Source: Lentilitoribacter sp039986595
Lineage (GTDB): Bacteria; Pseudomonadota; Alphaproteobacteria; Rhizobiales; Rhizobiaceae
Reading direction: 5' to 3'
NCBI GenBank assembly: GCA_039986595.1
Contig: JBDWQJ010000009.1
Span: 186,001 to 250,000 of the forward strand
DNA length: 64,000 nucleotides
Both the position numbers and the translations under genes were made by a program. A model generated the notes under the pieces. The model was not told the origin of the DNA and searched no databases. It worked only from the letters and a program-made list of their open reading frames with translations. Shown one piece after another: positions 45,039-53,231 of the stretch (positions within the stretch are counted from its first letter, which is position 1; each line of letters begins with the position of its first letter).

Positions 45039-46379
45039 TTACTTGGCATTATCAGCCTTTAAGGTTTCAAATCTAAGCCCCTTTGCTGTCCGGTTTGCAA
45101 ACCCTTTCCAATAATTATGTTCTGATTTCTTTGAGCCATCATCATTTTTAGCCCAAACACCTTCATTTGAATGATCAACGAGATCTAGATACGCATCCAT
45201 ATTTTGATCACCACGCAAATATTTCTCCAACCAAACAGTGACAAAATGTTGGGAGATATTGTTCATACGCACATTATCCCAAACAGCATCTGTGTAATGT
45301 TCGGATATATTGGACTTTAAATCTTCATCATAACGATATGCTTCTTTGGGGGCTGGCATGGGCGCACCCGCATTATGGTTTGCGTTATCAAAAGTTAGCA
45401 AAGCACGGTCCGAATAAATTGTGTTTTCCCAAAGAGCGCGAATGCCATTTTCATAACCTGACACATCATCAACAGAGCCTGCGATAAATAGCATGGGATT
45501 TGTTATACTCTTTAATGTTTTCTGATCCCAAAAACCAGTATTCATACCCCATGGCGCAAATGCAATTGCTGTTTTAAAACGCTCATCTGGTAGCGCATTA
45601 TGTTTATCTGACCCTGATAGATGAACCGATAACGTGCCATGCGGTCCACCCCAAGGGTAATCAACCGATGTTTGCGTAACACCACCACCCATGGTGATCA
45701 CAGCACCATAACCACCCATGGAATAACCAATCAGCGCTGCATTAGAAGCATCAACCAAACCATTTAGGAATGAGCCTTCATCATCGTTAAAGCGCGCGAT
45801 TTCATTTAATGTGTGAAGCTGGTCCAATGGCCGGTTAACAAGAGTAGAACCGAATGCCCCCTGTGTTCGATAAGTTGAATCTGTATGATCAATTGATGCA
45901 ACCACATATCCCTTTGAGGCTAAGTTTTCAGCCAAATGCGCCAGTAAAAAGCGATTTCCTGGATAACCATGGGAAATAATGACAAGCGGATGTCCCTGCC
46001 CTTCAGGTTCTGCACCCCGTATTGCTTTACCTTTGATATCGACTTCTGTTTTGCCATCTCGCAGAAATACTTTGAGGGTATTATCCCCTTTTGAGCCTGT
46101 TTTGGCCGGATACCAAACCTCTAACGTTAGGGAACGGTCATGAAGCGGGAGTAATTGAGGTTTTTCAGCCTTTGGATCTATCTTTAAAATATCCAGTTGA
46201 TTGGGATTGATAATTTCAAGCGTTCGCACGCCAATCGCAAAATTCCCATAAGCTGCCATTTCAGGCGCGTCGGGGCGTTGTCCATCTATTCGGTTTTCCG
46301 CCAATGCAATCTCACTCCAAGACGTAAGGCATAAAAGAATACCTAATGTGTAGCGCTGAAACTTTTTAAAATCTACCAT
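45039..46379 (-). CDS. Exported alpha/beta hydrolase (PAF-acetylhydrolase/dienelactone hydrolase-like)
   Basis: About 446 aa from ATG 46379, which has GAGGG seven bases upstream and gives a normal signal peptide (LGILLCLTSWSEIALAEN). The frame opens at 46586 but the extra N-terminus is implausible. The hydrolase fold is clear: HPLVIISHGYPGNRFL (oxyanion strand), GYSMGGYGAV (nucleophile Ser), FIAGSVDDVSG (acid) and NANHNAG (His). The likely substrate is an ester or lipid; family members include lipases and polyester hydrolases, but none can be named here. Divergent from the flavoprotein gene at 46621. Confidence 0.85.
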   Translation of the reverse strand: MVDFKKFQRYTLGILLCLTSWSEIALAENRIDGQRPDAPEMAAYGNFAIGVRTLEIINPNQLDILKIDPKAEKPQLLPLHDRSLTLEVWYPAKTGSKGDNTLKVFLRDGKTEVDIKGKAIRGAEPEGQGHPLVIISHGYPGNRFLLAHLAENLASKGYVVASIDHTDSTYRTQGAFGSTLVNRPLDQLHTLNEIARFNDDEGSFLNGLVDASNAALIGYSMGGYGAVITMGGGVTQTSVDYPWGGPHGTLSVHLSGSDKHNALPDERFKTAIAFAPWGMNTGFWDQKTLKSITNPMLFIAGSVDDVSGYENGIRALWENTIYSDRALLTFDNANHNAGAPMPAPKEAYRYDEDLKSNISEHYTDAVWDNVRMNNISQHFVTVWLEKYLRGDQNMDAYLDLVDHSNEGVWAKNDDGSKKSEHNYWKGFANRTAKGLRFETLKADNAK

Positions 46380-46534
46380 CGGCTGACCCTCGATTATTTT
46401 GAAACAGGCTAAGCTGAAAATAAGACATAGGGAAGACAGTTTATTGGAAAGATTAAATTCGGTTATCATCAGAACTATTGGTGTTTTGAACAGGTTTATT
46501 TGATTGATTTCACTCATCAGCTGCCAAACAATAG

Positions 46535-46561
46535 TGCGACGAATAAAAGAGACATGTCGCA
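46535..46561. repeat. Inverted repeat upstream of the flavoprotein gene
   Basis: TGCGAC (46535-46540) and GTCGCA (46556-46561) flank a 15-base spacer, immediately before the octanucleotide repeat. It may be an operator or chance. Confidence 0.35.
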
Positions 46562-46591
46562 ATGATGCAATGATGCAATGATGCAATGATG
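46561..46591. repeat. Octanucleotide tandem repeat
   Basis: AATGATGC is repeated nearly four times (46561-46591), ending 29 bases before the start of the gene at 46621 and about 180 bases from the divergent start at 46379. Such repeats can gain or lose units. Here that would change spacing in the promoter or leader of the flavoprotein gene. Confidence 0.85.
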
Positions 46592-46620
46592 TTGGGCATA
46601 TCTAATGAATGAGATAAAAT

Positions 46621-47238
46621 ATGGAAAACTATGCGCAATTAATGTTCACCCAAGCCGTGCAGGATTTGCAAGAAGCAGAAGGTACAAAACTCAAATACGA
46701 AACTTTTTATCCTCATAGAACACAAAAATCCCTGTCAGACGATGACATCGCATTCATTAAGCAACGCAACAGCTTTTATATCGCTTCGGTTAATTCCGAT
46801 GGCTGGCCATACGTTCAGCATCGCGGCGGCGCGCGCGGATTTGTTCATATTGCTGGTCCTACGCAGATTGCTTGTGCGGATTATCTTGGCAACAAGCAGT
46901 TCATCTCAATGGGGAACCTTCAACATGACCCACGCGTTTCGATTTTCTTTATGGATTACCTCAATCGAAGGCGGTTAAAGGTTCAGGGCAAAGCAACACT
47001 CATTGATGCAAAAGATGCAGATGATGCGCTTCTTGCACAACTTGACCAACGCGCAGCTCCTGCAGAACGTGTTTTACAAATCGATATCGTTGCCATGGAT
47101 TGGAATTGCCCCAAATATATCCCAACACAAATCCCAGAAGATATGATTGAACAGATTTTTGGACCAGAAATTCAGAAGCTTCGTTCAGAAAACGACGCTT
47201 TGCGTGAAGAAATTGCTCGGCTAACGAAGAGCCAATAG
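46621..47238 (+). CDS. Pyridoxamine 5'-phosphate oxidase-family flavoprotein
   Basis: A 205-aa protein with the split-barrel FMN-binding fold: FYIASVNSDGWPYVQHRGGARGFV, GNKQFISMGNLQHDPRVSIFFMDY and RRLKVQGKATLID. The C-terminus (GPEIQKLRSENDALREEIARL) is a short coiled coil. The family includes oxidases and flavin-dependent oxidoreductases with varied substrates; it is not the biosynthetic PdxH. An octanucleotide repeat lies in its leader. Confidence 0.88.
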   Translation: MENYAQLMFTQAVQDLQEAEGTKLKYETFYPHRTQKSLSDDDIAFIKQRNSFYIASVNSDGWPYVQHRGGARGFVHIAGPTQIACADYLGNKQFISMGNLQHDPRVSIFFMDYLNRRRLKVQGKATLIDAKDADDALLAQLDQRAAPAERVLQIDIVAMDWNCPKYIPTQIPEDMIEQIFGPEIQKLRSENDALREEIARLTKSQ

Positions 47239-47297
47239 GAGATGATAGCAAGCATAGTGTTCATAGTTATAAAGCCCCATTAAACCAAAACCGAATT

Positions 47298-48107
47298 CTA
47301 TTTACGGCCTAACGCTTCAACACTATCGCGAAAATGATTGATTAGTACAGCATCGTCATCAATGTCAGACCAAGTTTCTGGCGGCATTGCTTTACCAAGA
47401 GTGATTTCTAATTTGCAATTTTTCATTTTAGGAAGCTCTTTGAAAATCAAAAGATTTTGCAGTTTTGGCGATATCATGCCGCAAAGTTGAAACAACCAAC
47501 TATTATGACCGTGGATATAAATTGGGAGAACCGTTGCTCCCGTTTTGCGGGTCAGCGTTGCGATATGAGCGTTCCACTGGGGGTCAGCTACGGACTTTTT
47601 ATCCCATTGGAAATGCGACACGGAACCTGCAGGGAAGACAACTAGGGCGCCGCCGCGTGACATAAGGCGAAATGCCTGACGCCAACTTTTAACATTAAGA
47701 GATTGCCTGCTGCGTTTTTTAAGCGGATCCACAAGGATTAAGCGATCAGAATATTCTGGAATTTGACCCAAGGCATAAAAACCCATCAAAAATCCGTCAG
47801 GTCTGATCTTTGTCAACAAATGATCAAGAATAAAACCATCGAGCAAACCAAAAGGGTGGTTGGCTAAAATAATCAGTGGTCCAGATGTCGGGTAAGTTTC
47901 AACTGATACCCCTGAAAGAGCTAAATTGATATTTAATTTATCAAGAAATGCTCCAGACAAACCCAATACATCATGCTCTGGCAAGTCTGCATAAAGCTGA
48001 TTAAACTCAGTAAAGCCCAAGGAATAATTGAAAACAGAACTAAACATGCCAGTAAGCCATGCAGGCATTTTTTTTGACTTGACCTTCAAACTGATCAATG
48101 TGGGCAC
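47298..48107 (-). CDS. 1-acyl-sn-glycerol-3-phosphate acyltransferase-like protein
   Basis: A 269-aa PlsC-type acyltransferase. The catalytic motif is NHPFGLLDG (HPxxxxD variant of HX4D), and VVFPAGSVSHFQW and ATVLPIYIHGHNSWLF are the following blocks. The family uses acyl-ACP or acyl-CoA to acylate lysolipids; members of this subgroup are often linked to ornithine lipid or hemolysin-like genes. The exact acceptor is unknown. It converges with the gene at 46621 and is divergent from the AlkB-like gene. Confidence 0.82.
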   Translation of the reverse strand: MPTLISLKVKSKKMPAWLTGMFSSVFNYSLGFTEFNQLYADLPEHDVLGLSGAFLDKLNINLALSGVSVETYPTSGPLIILANHPFGLLDGFILDHLLTKIRPDGFLMGFYALGQIPEYSDRLILVDPLKKRSRQSLNVKSWRQAFRLMSRGGALVVFPAGSVSHFQWDKKSVADPQWNAHIATLTRKTGATVLPIYIHGHNSWLFQLCGMISPKLQNLLIFKELPKMKNCKLEITLGKAMPPETWSDIDDDAVLINHFRDSVEALGRK

Positions 48108-48325
48108 ATTTTTAGAAGTAATGTTTTACTAATCCAAGTTAAGCTTGCTTTTTTGTCGTTCAAATCTTGTTAGTGATGTTCATCTATTTAGTCAACTTAA
48201 CCAATAGGAACAATGATCCAAATATTTCCAATATTTTTGATGTTTATTGACATTCAAGTGTGTAAATCAATTAAAAACCTGATAACATATTTGGATAATT
48301 CACCAACACTTCGGAGCCATGCCCT

Positions 48326-49513
48326 TTGAGAGATATAATTTCAGCAAGTCGGTACACTTTGGTCAACGCGCTCGGAATATGCTATGCATTTGCTTTAATG
48401 CAAGGGCTTGATTGGATCGCGATCGTCTACATATCAGCTATCTTAATTGGCAGTACTCTTGATGATGGCATCGGCGATAAAGACCTAAATCTTTCGTCTA
48501 CGGCTCAATGGATCTATAACCTCAACCTTTATATTACAGTTCCGGTTTTAGGCCTCATTATGCTGCTGCAATTGCACCACTTAACAAGTGCCGACCCAAT
48601 TGGCTTGCGCGCTTTGATTCAAAGTTATGGATTTGAAATGCGTCCAGTTATTGAGCGCGACGGCTGGGGTATCATGATCTGGATGATCATGGGAACAGGG
48701 TATTTTTATTCGCTACTAGGTATGACTGTCGCACATGAACTGTGCCATAGATCCTCAAAATTTGATAATATTGCCGGAAAAATATTGCTAGCGTTTAACA
48801 TGAATGCATCATTTGCCATTGCTCATGTGCACGGACATCACCGCAATGTGTCTACATTGAAGGATCCTGGAACAGCAAGACGAAATGAATACGTTCTGAA
48901 CTTTGCGATACGTTCAACGGTTTCGCAACACATTGAAGCATTTGAAATTGAAGCTAAACGATTACAACGCAAAGCATTGCCATTTTGGTCATGGCATAAT
49001 CGCGCTATACGCGATCAGTTTTACCCAATTGCTCTTCTGATTATCGCATATGCTATCGCGGGTATAACTGGCTTAATCGGAGTAATTATATCAGGAATTG
49101 TAGGCAGCCTATTGCAAAAAATGATCGATTATTCGCAGCATTATGGATTAGTTCGCATTGAAGGCTCAAAGGTGGAAAATCGACATAGCTGGGAATGCCA
49201 TCGATTGCTGTCAAACTTAATCCAGTTCAATTTACCTCTTCACGCACATCACCATCGTTCAGCACGCGCGCCGTTTTGGGAACTCAAACCAGATGATGGT
49301 GCGCCGCGACTTCCAATCGCCTACCAATCAGCCAGCCTGATAGCGCTGGTTCCTCCTCTTTGGAAGCTTATTGTTGACCCTATTCTTTACGATTGGGACA
49401 ACACCATGGCAAATGAGGAAGAAAGAGCGCTGATCCGTGAAAGAGGCTGGGAAATTAAAAAGGATTCTTGGGGAACAATTCCCAATTGGTACAAAAAACT
49501 TTTGAACCTCTAG
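48326..49513 (+). CDS. AlkB-like di-iron membrane hydroxylase
   Basis: A 395-aa integral membrane protein of the alkane monooxygenase/fatty-acid hydroxylase superfamily. His clusters are visible: HELCHR at 137-142, HVHGHH at 167-172, QHYGL at 271-275 and LHAHHHR at 305-311, with several membrane helices near 5-85 and 235-260. The third box has HAHHH rather than the AlkB norm (HSDHH). The TTG start at 48326 has CGGAG about nine bases upstream and is the only good candidate for a full N-terminal helix. No rubredoxin or ferredoxin gene lies nearby. The substrate may be an alkane, fatty acid or other lipid. Confidence 0.82.
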   Translation: MRDIISASRYTLVNALGICYAFALMQGLDWIAIVYISAILIGSTLDDGIGDKDLNLSSTAQWIYNLNLYITVPVLGLIMLLQLHHLTSADPIGLRALIQSYGFEMRPVIERDGWGIMIWMIMGTGYFYSLLGMTVAHELCHRSSKFDNIAGKILLAFNMNASFAIAHVHGHHRNVSTLKDPGTARRNEYVLNFAIRSTVSQHIEAFEIEAKRLQRKALPFWSWHNRAIRDQFYPIALLIIAYAIAGITGLIGVIISGIVGSLLQKMIDYSQHYGLVRIEGSKVENRHSWECHRLLSNLIQFNLPLHAHHHRSARAPFWELKPDDGAPRLPIAYQSASLIALVPPLWKLIVDPILYDWDNTMANEEERALIRERGWEIKKDSWGTIPNWYKKLLNL

Positions 49514-49613
49514 GTCTAAATTGTGCTGTCCCTGATGAATTCTAGTGCCTTTTTTTACCTGTATAAACAGCACCTGCGGGCGAAACACCTTGCGTGGCGC
49601 AATTAATGTTAGA

Positions 49614-50030
49614 TTAATCCGCCTTGCAAGAGGCGCACAATCCGCGCAGCTCAATAACAGATTCCGACAATCTAAATTCAATATCGCTTGCCAGGCTTTT
49701 AACGACATCTAACAGTCGATCATTGGCAAGTTCCTGCACGCCACCACATTTTTCACAAATCGCGAACAACACGTTTTCCTTCCTGTCTCCACCGCAAGAG
49801 GTGTGCTGACAGGCAACAAATGCATTGAGGCTTTCCAACCGATGCACCAAACCAAATTCAACCAGCTTTTCCAACGCGCGATAGACTTGAAGTGGTGCTC
49901 TAAAACCATGTTCACGCAACTCATCAAGGATCGTATAGGCGCTAAGCGGTCCGTCAGCCTGAGAAAGTGCGCCCATAACCAGCGACTGGTTCTTGGTCAA
50001 ATCAGTATTTGATGCTTCATATTTACCCAT
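49614..50030 (-). CDS. zur: Zinc uptake regulator Zur (Fur family)
   Basis: A 138-aa Fur-family protein. The winged helix is at about 15-80 (SAYTILDELREHGFRAPLQVYRALEKLVEFG). It has the structural zinc Cys pairs CEKC and CASC near the C-terminus. Place and neighbours (znuC, znuB, znuA) show it is Zur, which represses zinc uptake genes when zinc is sufficient. It is the last gene of the znuC-znuB-zur run, 40 bases downstream of znuB. Confidence 0.93.
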   Translation of the reverse strand: MGKYEASNTDLTKNQSLVMGALSQADGPLSAYTILDELREHGFRAPLQVYRALEKLVEFGLVHRLESLNAFVACQHTSCGGDRKENVLFAICEKCGGVQELANDRLLDVVKSLASDIEFRLSESVIELRGLCASCKAD

Positions 50031-50070
50031 AGATGCACTTTCTTTCTAACGCTTGCTTTCGTTTACTTTA

Positions 50071-50919
50071 TCAACGCTCGTTCTTCTGCTCAGTAGCTGG
50101 TTGCGAATGATGCGATTTTATAAATGGTAACGGTAATACCGATATAACAAATAGACCAAGAGCTGCAACAACAATGCTTGGTCCAGCTGGGGTATCCCAC
50201 TCTAATGAGCCAAGCAGACCACCAAAGACGCCGCCAACGCCAATAAGCGCTGCAAGAATGGCCATCTGTTCAGGTCCAGATGAAAATCTACGCGCAGCAG
50301 CAGCTGGGATAATCAACAATGCTGTGATCAGTAAAACACCAACAATTTTCATTGAAATTGCGATGACAGCTGCCATGAGCAACATGAAAATAATGTTAGC
50401 ACGTTCCGGGTTCATCCCCTCCGCTTGCGCAAGTTCTATATTGACGGTCGCTGCAAACAGCGAACGCCAGATCAAGACTAGAATGAGCAGCACAATAGCA
50501 CCACCTGCCCAAACAACGGCTATATCAGCTGGTGTGACAGCTAGTATATCGCCAAACAAAAAGCCCATTAAATCAACGCGCACCCATGTCATAAAGGCTA
50601 AGGCGACTAGGCCAATTGCCAGAGCTGAATGGGACAATAAACCAAGCAAAGCATCCGATGATAATGTCGCACGTTTTTGCAGTAGTAACAGCGCAAGTGA
50701 AACACAAATAGACACGCCAAAAACCGCGAGTGTGATGTTGATCTCAAACAAAAATGCAAGCGCTACACCCAGCAATGCAGCGTGCGAAAGTGTGTCGCCA
50801 AAATAGGCTAATCTGCGCCATACAATGAAGCACCCCAACGGCCCAGCGACCAGCGCGACCCCAGTGCCGGCAATTAACGCTCTTGTGAAAAAATCATCCA
50901 GCATCAGTATTTGCTCCAC
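50071..50919 (-). CDS. znuB: Zinc ABC transporter permease ZnuB
   Basis: A 282-aa membrane protein with about eight helices, of the ABC-3 family. Typical stretches are LVAGPLGCFIVWRRLAYFGDTLSHAALLGVALAF (split over residues 20-53) and KIVGVLLITALLIIPAAAARRFS. It forms the channel for zinc brought by ZnuA. The start overlaps the 3' end of znuC by 26 bases, giving translational coupling. Confidence 0.95.
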   Translation of the reverse strand: MEQILMLDDFFTRALIAGTGVALVAGPLGCFIVWRRLAYFGDTLSHAALLGVALAFLFEINITLAVFGVSICVSLALLLLQKRATLSSDALLGLLSHSALAIGLVALAFMTWVRVDLMGFLFGDILAVTPADIAVVWAGGAIVLLILVLIWRSLFAATVNIELAQAEGMNPERANIIFMLLMAAVIAISMKIVGVLLITALLIIPAAAARRFSSGPEQMAILAALIGVGGVFGGLLGSLEWDTPAGPSIVVAALGLFVISVLPLPFIKSHHSQPATEQKNER

Positions 50920-51796
50920 GATTTATATCATTTTTTGAACTTGCAGCAGCTTCGCTGTTATCGTGATCATGTTCGTGATGGCCATCGCCGGGATGGTCAT
51001 GTTCGTGATGGCCATCGCTGGGATGGCAGTGATCCGTTATTGTGCCATCATGATGACGAACGCGACCATCGGGCAAATGTTCATGGTCGTGAGAATGTTC
51101 GTAGATCGCCAAACCTGAAGTCGCGCGCGCGCCAAACAAGGTTTTATATTCATCACTTGATGTCACAGCAGTTGGTGTTCCTGAGCAACACACATGGCCA
51201 TTTAAACAAACAACCCGATCCGTTGCAGCCATAACGACATGCAAATCGTGAGAGATTAAAAGCACTCCACATTGTATTTGGTCGCGGATAGTTCTGATAA
51301 GGTCATAAAGCGCAATTTCGCCATTAAAATCAACACCCTGCACAGGTTCATCAAGCACTAGCAAGTCAGGTTTTCTAGCGATTGCGCGTGCCAATAACAC
51401 GCGCTGAAACTCACCGCCTGACAAAGTTCGCACTTCTGATTTTAGCAAATGAAGTGTCTTTGTCGAAGCCATTGCTGCTTCAATTTCACTTTGTGTGACT
51501 TTGCTTGTTAAGCGCATAAAGCGGTTTGCAGTAAGCGGTAACGTCCAATCTATCGAGAGCTTTTGCGGCACATAACCGATGGTTAATCCATCGCGTTGAC
51601 GTGCGGTGCCCTCACTTGGTTTATGAACGCCAAGCGCCATTTTTGCTGTTGTGGATTTACCTGAACCGTTAGGCCCGATAAGCGTTAGAATTTCGCCCGG
51701 TTCCACCGTCATAGATACACCGCGGACCAACCATTTTCGATCACGAAAAAGGCCCGCATTGTCTAACGAGATAAGAGATTCGTTTTTTTGTAACAT
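50894..51796 (-). CDS. znuC: Zinc ABC transporter ATPase ZnuC with His-rich tail
   Basis: A 300-aa ABC ATPase: Walker A GPNGSGKST, signature LSGGEFQRVLLARA, Walker B LLVLDEPVQG and the H-loop in LLISHDLHVVM. The fold ends near residue 245, then a His-rich tail follows (HSHDHEHLPDG, then two copies of a GDGHHEHDH-type unit). Such a tail is known in some alphaproteobacterial ZnuC and may hold or sense zinc. Co-transcribed with znuB and zur, and divergent from znuA across a Zur box. Confidence 0.95.
   Translation of the reverse strand: MLQKNESLISLDNAGLFRDRKWLVRGVSMTVEPGEILTLIGPNGSGKSTTAKMALGVHKPSEGTARQRDGLTIGYVPQKLSIDWTLPLTANRFMRLTSKVTQSEIEAAMASTKTLHLLKSEVRTLSGGEFQRVLLARAIARKPDLLVLDEPVQGVDFNGEIALYDLIRTIRDQIQCGVLLISHDLHVVMAATDRVVCLNGHVCCSGTPTAVTSSDEYKTLFGARATSGLAIYEHSHDHEHLPDGRVRHHDGTITDHCHPSDGHHEHDHPGDGHHEHDHDNSEAAASSKNDINRGANTDAG
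50971..51030. repeat. Tandem duplication in the ZnuC tail
   Basis: Two adjacent 30-base units (50971-51000 and 51001-51030) agree at 26 of 30 positions and encode ten-residue His-rich repeats at the ZnuC C-terminus (DGHHEHDHPG-type). Confidence 0.8.
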
Positions 51797-51880
51797 CGTT
51801 TTTTAGCTTAACTCAATTGTAGCTCAACTCAAATTAGTTGTTGATTTAACATATGGCACACGTTATACCATTACGCAAGA

Positions 51881-51897
51881 ATGTAATAAAATAACAT
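51881..51897. promoter_or_regulatory. Zur box between znuA and znuC
   Basis: ATGTAATAAAATAACAT is a palindrome with one mismatch and fits the alphaproteobacterial Zur pattern TGTNATNNNATNACA. It lies 30 bases before the znuA start and about 85 bases before znuC, so one site can control both directions. Family knowledge and gene context support it; binding is inferred. Confidence 0.8.
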
Positions 51898-51927
51898 CAC
51901 ATATTCAGCGCGTTTTCGGAGTCCCCA

Positions 51928-53130
51928 ATGCGATTTTTCAAATCTACTTTATTTGCAACGACCCTATTGTCCACAAGTGTTATTTCTGCGCAGGCAGATG
52001 TGAACGTTGTAGCATCCATCAAACCGATCCACTCGCTTGTTGCTGCAGTGATGGAAGGTGTTGGTGAGCCGGAACTCATCATTGAAGGTGCAGGTTCCCC
52101 TCATACATATGCACTAAAGCCATCTCAAGCTCGCGTTTTAGAAAATGCCGATGTGGTATTTTGGTTTGGACACCAATTAGAAGCGTTTTTGGAAAAGCCG
52201 TTAGAAGCAATTGCTGGTGATGCAAAATCCGTTGAATTGATGGATGCACATGAATTGATTAAACTGGAATTCCGCGAAGGTGGTGCTTTTGAAAAGCACG
52301 ACCACGATGACCATGAAGGCGAAGAAAGTCATGATGATCATAAACATGATGAGCATGACCACGATGAGCACAAACATGACGAACATGCTGATGAAAAAAA
52401 GCATGATGATCATGACCATGATGAGCACAAAGAAACCGCTGAAGCGCATGATGAACACGATCATGACGATCACAAAGACGACGACAAACACGATAACGAT
52501 GAACACAAACATGAAGAGCATGCCGATGAGAAAAAGCATGATGAACATGATGAACACGCGCATGAGGAACATGCAGATGGCGAAGATGATCACGACGAAC
52601 ATGATCACGGCGCATTTGATGCACACGTTTGGCTTGACCCATTAAACGCTAAAGCTATTGTTCATGAAATTGAGGAAACTCTGGTTGAAGTTGACCCTGA
52701 AAATGCTGAAAAATACGAAGCAAATGCAGAGGCATTGATGGCAAAAATTGATGCGCTGATTACCGAAGTTTCAGCTGATTTGGAACCAGTGAAAGACAAA
52801 GGCTTTGTCGTATTCCACGATGCTTACCAGTATTTTGAAAAACGTTTTGGTATGTCAGCTGTAGGTTCCGTGACCGTTTCTCCAGAAGTGTTACCGGGCG
52901 CTGAGCGCATTAGCGAGTTGCACGCAAAAATCAAAGAACTCAACGCTGTTTGCGTGTTCTCAGAACCACAATTTGAATCAAAATTAGTTCAGACGGTGAC
53001 TGAGGGTACAGACGCAAAATCAGGCGTTATTGATCCACTTGGAACTGGTATCGACAATGGACCGGAGCTTTACTTCACATTGATTAAAAACATGGCGACA
53101 TCGTTTAAGACTTGTCTATCAGCAAGCTAA
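51928..53130 (+). CDS. znuA: Zinc ABC transporter substrate-binding protein ZnuA
   Basis: A 400-aa periplasmic zinc receptor with a signal peptide ending near SVISAQADV. The zinc ligands lie in KPIHSLVAAVMEGVG, GAGSPHTYALKPS (His), FDAHVWLDPLNA (His) and the later FHDAYQYFEKRF. Between the second and third comes a long charged loop, residues about 122-231, with 31 His by my count among Asp, Glu and Lys. Such loops are known in ZnuA and are thought to catch or buffer zinc; this one is long. Divergent from znuC, with a Zur box upstream and a terminator downstream. Confidence 0.95.
   Translation: MRFFKSTLFATTLLSTSVISAQADVNVVASIKPIHSLVAAVMEGVGEPELIIEGAGSPHTYALKPSQARVLENADVVFWFGHQLEAFLEKPLEAIAGDAKSVELMDAHELIKLEFREGGAFEKHDHDDHEGEESHDDHKHDEHDHDEHKHDEHADEKKHDDHDHDEHKETAEAHDEHDHDDHKDDDKHDNDEHKHEEHADEKKHDEHDEHAHEEHADGEDDHDEHDHGAFDAHVWLDPLNAKAIVHEIEETLVEVDPENAEKYEANAEALMAKIDALITEVSADLEPVKDKGFVVFHDAYQYFEKRFGMSAVGSVTVSPEVLPGAERISELHAKIKELNAVCVFSEPQFESKLVQTVTEGTDAKSGVIDPLGTGIDNGPELYFTLIKNMATSFKTCLSAS
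52363..52551. repeat. Internal duplication in the znuA His-rich loop
   Basis: A 54-base unit at 52363-52416 (DEHKHDEHADEKKHDDHD) recurs at 52498-52551 (DEHKHEEHADEKKHDEHD) with few changes, which explains part of the loop's length. Confidence 0.8.
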
Positions 53131-53152
53131 ACGTGATCAATATTTGAAACAG

Positions 53153-53182
53153 CGGGCGGGTCCACAACTCGTCCGTTTTTTT
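53153..53182 (+). terminator. znuA terminator
   Basis: CGGGCGGGT (53153-53161) pairs with ACTCGTCCG (53167-53175), using two G-T wobbles, around a CCACA loop. A run of T residues follows. Confidence 0.85.
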
Positions 53183-53231
53183 ATTGGTGCTAAATAATTT
53201 TATCATCTTACATGAGATGATTTAACGGTAG

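Noticed and set aside
50971..51030. CRISPR-like short repeats
   Set aside because: Two adjacent 30-base units with no spacer lie inside the znuC coding region and encode His-rich residues.
52201..52645. Three long overlapping frames opposite or out of frame to znuA, rich in Met, Ile, Val or His
   Set aside because: They are shadows of the repeated GAT/CAT/GAA codons of the His-rich loop; no ribosome sites, and their composition is explained by znuA.
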